Position numbers and translations under genes: made by a program. The notes under the pieces are model-generated. The model was given only the letters and a program-made list of their open reading frames with translations, was not told the origin of the DNA and searched no databases. A stretch of DNA of 64,000 bases from Puffinus mauretanicus (lineage: Eukaryota > Chordata > Aves > Procellariiformes > Procellariidae), in the NCBI GenBank assembly GCA_023333565.1, contig JAJKFH010000115.1, positions 2,232,001 to 2,296,000 of the forward strand, read 5' to 3'. Shown here piece after piece: positions 61,501-64,000 of this stretch. The first letter of the stretch is position 1; the number at the start of each line of letters is the position of its first letter.

Positions 61501-63575
61501 ATCCATGGCAGAATTGCATAAGCAAACAAATTTCAGAATTAAGGAGAATTTATCTGAAAATAATTTGTATGAAAAAATTCAGAACCTTATCAGGGAAGAG
61601 GTTTGGAGTGACTTCAAACAGAAAACCGTTCTTCTGTAGAAATGAAACTGTCCTCTTGACTGTGAATAAAAGCAGACAGAAAACATCCAACATGTAAAAC
61701 TGAAATCTATATCCTTTATGTACAGGACTATATAAGAGCAGGATGTAAGAAGAGATATTGCCCAATACAAATAGACTCTTAATTGAACCATGGCTAGGAG
61801 ACCTATGAACAAGCAGTCTCTTTATATTTGGAAGTCTGTGATAAGTCAGTCTCAACAACATAAAAGCAGTGCAAATTGTGGAACTATCTCAATGTTCAAC
61901 TTAACAAATTTCATCAAATTTAAGTCTTCCAACAAAACCGCCTCAGTTAGAATCTAAAATGAATTGTGTTCATATTTTTCAATTAAACAATTGAATTTGT
62001 CACATCCCCCAGTGCAACCCTATTTTGACAGCAACTGCATGGAATTTTAAGTGACAGATGGAATTGTTGCCTTTGGTCTTCAATAGAAAAAGGGGGGGTG
62101 AGGAGGATAAATATAGCAAGATGAGTAAACACAGCAGCATCTTTCACAGAACATTATGGATGTCACTTTGCATTAACATTTTCTGCTGAAATGCTTTAGA
62201 GCAAAGAGCATCATTACTGCTTGCAGGAAGCTTTAAATCTATCCCAGATATGTGGGTCCCAAAATTCACCTGAATATAGAAAATGAGGCAAGAAATTGCA
62301 TTTCACATCAAAGAAACTCAAGCTGGAAAAAGAAAAGACAAGATGAGAACTCTGTAACATTATTGTCTGGTTAACATAAATGTTCACACAAAGCTGAGTT
62401 CAGAAACTTTTTATTTTTTACTGTAAGCTACATGACTATACAACTGAAAACTATCTTTGACCACAGCAAAACAATAGAAGTGAGAAGGAAGGTTGTATTT
62501 TTGCATGGTCTAAAATAAAAAAAAAATCTAATTTCTCAATGTTCCTGAAAGTACAAGACACTGCTATCTATGGTGAAATTCCAAGAGAACTTGGCCCCAT
62601 GTTTGTAGTTGAGTGTTCACAGAGATGACTTGGGTTCTTCTCAAAAGCAAAACATTTACAAAGACTTGTGCTATTCCATGGGGAAAATCTGCATAGATTT
62701 GTCACTTTTTTGACATTAAACAGTTTTGAAAGCTGAACAATTTTGTACCTTTTAAAGCAGTCAGTTGTAAACTGCAGTAGATTAATCTAAGGTACTTATG
62801 TAATTTGTTAGGAGTTGTGTAAATTACAGGCTTCAAGAAACTCATACTTTCTATTCCTTCAGTAGGTTTTGTCAGACACATTATTGGAGAGCTTCTTCCT
62901 TCTCCTTGTATAAGTTTCTCTTGGGTATATAGTGTAATGCTCAAATGCCTCCCTACAGCTATTCTCTGAAGCAAATAATATATTTACATTTTTATTCCCG
63001 TAAATAATATTGTGGATTCATGTGAGCAAACTTGCTTCTACCTGCTCTTATTTCTAAAAAAAAGGTATAACAAAACATAAAATATTTTGCATTTTCTCAA
63101 TTTTCATTTCTTTTTTTAACACTTTCAGTACTTCAGGTACTTCAAGAAGCCTCCTTCAACTCACAGAAAATAGGGAAAGAGTGGTAGAGAGAATTAATAT
63201 CCTTATTCCACGTATTTCACCAGGTATAAAACTTGAGCATAGGTGTATAGTTTATACCTACAGATCACATCAGTCTCTATTATATTTAAGTACAGACATA
63301 CAGTTTATGTTAAGAATAAGTCGCAATGACTTTCATAATCCTGAATCATGTGAATCACTATGGTTGCTAAGGCTCTAAACATGTTTTTTATGCTTTATCT
63401 AAAGTCCAGCTCAAAAAAAAAAAAGAAATCCAAAACCAACCAACCAAACAAAAAAAAACAAAAACAAAAAAGCATCCTTGATTTATGAAAACACATAATA
63501 TATTGATAAGCCATTCATGTTGATTCCTGGAATTACACAGGATACATTGTTATTCACTGCATTTTATATATATAT
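58571..63575. other. AT-rich non-coding sequence, no gene seen
   Basis: No gene or recognised transposon. Short frames only, the longest about 103 codons (61550-61861, minus), without a domain. An A/C-rich tract lies at 63411-63471. Confidence 0.55.
63411..63471. repeat. A-rich/(CCAA)n low-complexity tract
   Basis: A12, then AACCAACCAACC-type units, then A9 and A-rich sequence. It is read directly from the sequence. Confidence 0.85.
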
Positions 63576-63612
63576 AAATTCCTCCCATATATGTATATGG
63601 GAGGAGGAATTT
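63576..63612. repeat. Imperfect palindrome with 16-bp stem
   Basis: The left arm AAATTCCTCCCATATA (63576-63591) pairs with the right arm at 63594-63612 around a 2-base spacer. The right arm has three extra bases (one added AGG unit) in its GGGAGG part. An alternating AT tract lies just to the left (63565-63575). It is a strong hairpin or cruciform candidate with no associated gene. Confidence 0.75.
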
Positions 63613-64000
63613 CTCTTGAAACCATTCCAAATGGCAGGACTGAATTCACTAAGCCTAGCTTCTACATGTAATAATTGTTTATAATATATTTTTCCTCAAG
63701 ACAACCTGTATATAAAACTGGTTGCATTCTAGTTTGTGGAAACAGCATTTCTGAGAACCGAAGTATGAATAGCTTTAGAAATGAAAAGGGGTTCTGATAT
63801 CAACAAGAAATAGAAACTCATTTCTTGCATGATAGTCTACAAAGAAAGACTGTGCAAGATTTTCCTCTTTCAGTGTAACAACGAGTAATACCCTGTCAAA
63901 GGAGGACAGACAAAAAAGGATTTCAAAGAGAAGGTGTGAAAGTTTTCTCAAACTTCAAGCATTGTTTTGATTAATTTTAGTATGTATGGATAAATATTTT
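63613..64000. other. AT-rich non-coding sequence, nothing recognised
   Basis: No feature supported up to the window end. Confidence 0.5.

Noticed and set aside
1..64000. CRISPR arrays, bacterial operons, integrons, phage genes
   Set aside because: No regularly spaced repeats, no dense coding and no ribosome binding sites. The repeat content is that of a bird nuclear genome.

Overview
The window looks like about 64 kb of non-coding avian nuclear DNA. The evidence for a bird is the repeat content. At least nine copies or fragments of CR1, the dominant LINE of bird genomes, can be recognised, and several end in the diagnostic ATTCTATG-type 3' octamer repeats. No endogenous retrovirus, DNA transposon, SINE burst, rRNA or tRNA could be recognised. 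The background is AT-rich and full of short A/T runs, as expected for an intron of a large gene or a gene-poor intergenic region. I found no host protein-coding gene. Every long open frame that makes biological sense belongs to CR1 ORF2 (endonuclease plus reverse transcriptase) or is an antisense shadow of it.

Layout. 1-24.3 kb is AT-rich single-copy-looking DNA. It holds one ancient MIR-like SINE remnant (about 1.3 kb), a (TTTA)n microsatellite, four locally GC/CpG-richer blocks (about 4.6, 11.7, 13.9 and 15.2 kb), a palindrome joined to a TATA-box-like motif (13.48 kb) and a recent 43-bp tandem duplication (22.75 kb). 24.3-28.6 kb is a stack of CR1 elements on the minus strand: a younger CR1 inserted inside an older CR1 3' end, followed by a second old copy that still seems to carry ORF1 and 5' sequence. 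28.6-34.5 kb is unannotated. 34.5-36.9 kb is a minus-strand CR1 of a different subfamily with much of ORF2. 39-39.6 kb has two ancient CR1 fragments in opposite orientations. 42.4-43.1 kb is a short plus-strand CR1 closely similar to the 24 kb and 50 kb copies. 50.2-53.0 kb is the longest and best preserved CR1, with ORF2 open except for three small frameshifts and a candidate 8-bp target-site duplication. 56.8-58.6 kb holds ancient CR1 remains in both orientations. The rest to 64 kb is AT-rich with low-complexity tracts and one imperfect palindrome.

How the parts work together. There is no operon or pathway here. The window records several layers of CR1 retrotransposition: very old fragments (39 kb, 57-58 kb), intermediate ones (24.3/25.6 kb, 25.7-28.5 kb, 34.5 kb), and younger related copies (24.4, 42.4, 50.2 kb). 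None can encode an active product as it stands. I looked for a new biological system and did not find convincing evidence of one. The points most worth a second look are the nested insertion without target duplication, the near-open ORF2 whose frameshift falls in the catalytic box, the related copies facing each other 7 kb apart, and a few GC-rich blocks that could hide noncoding exons or regulatory DNA.
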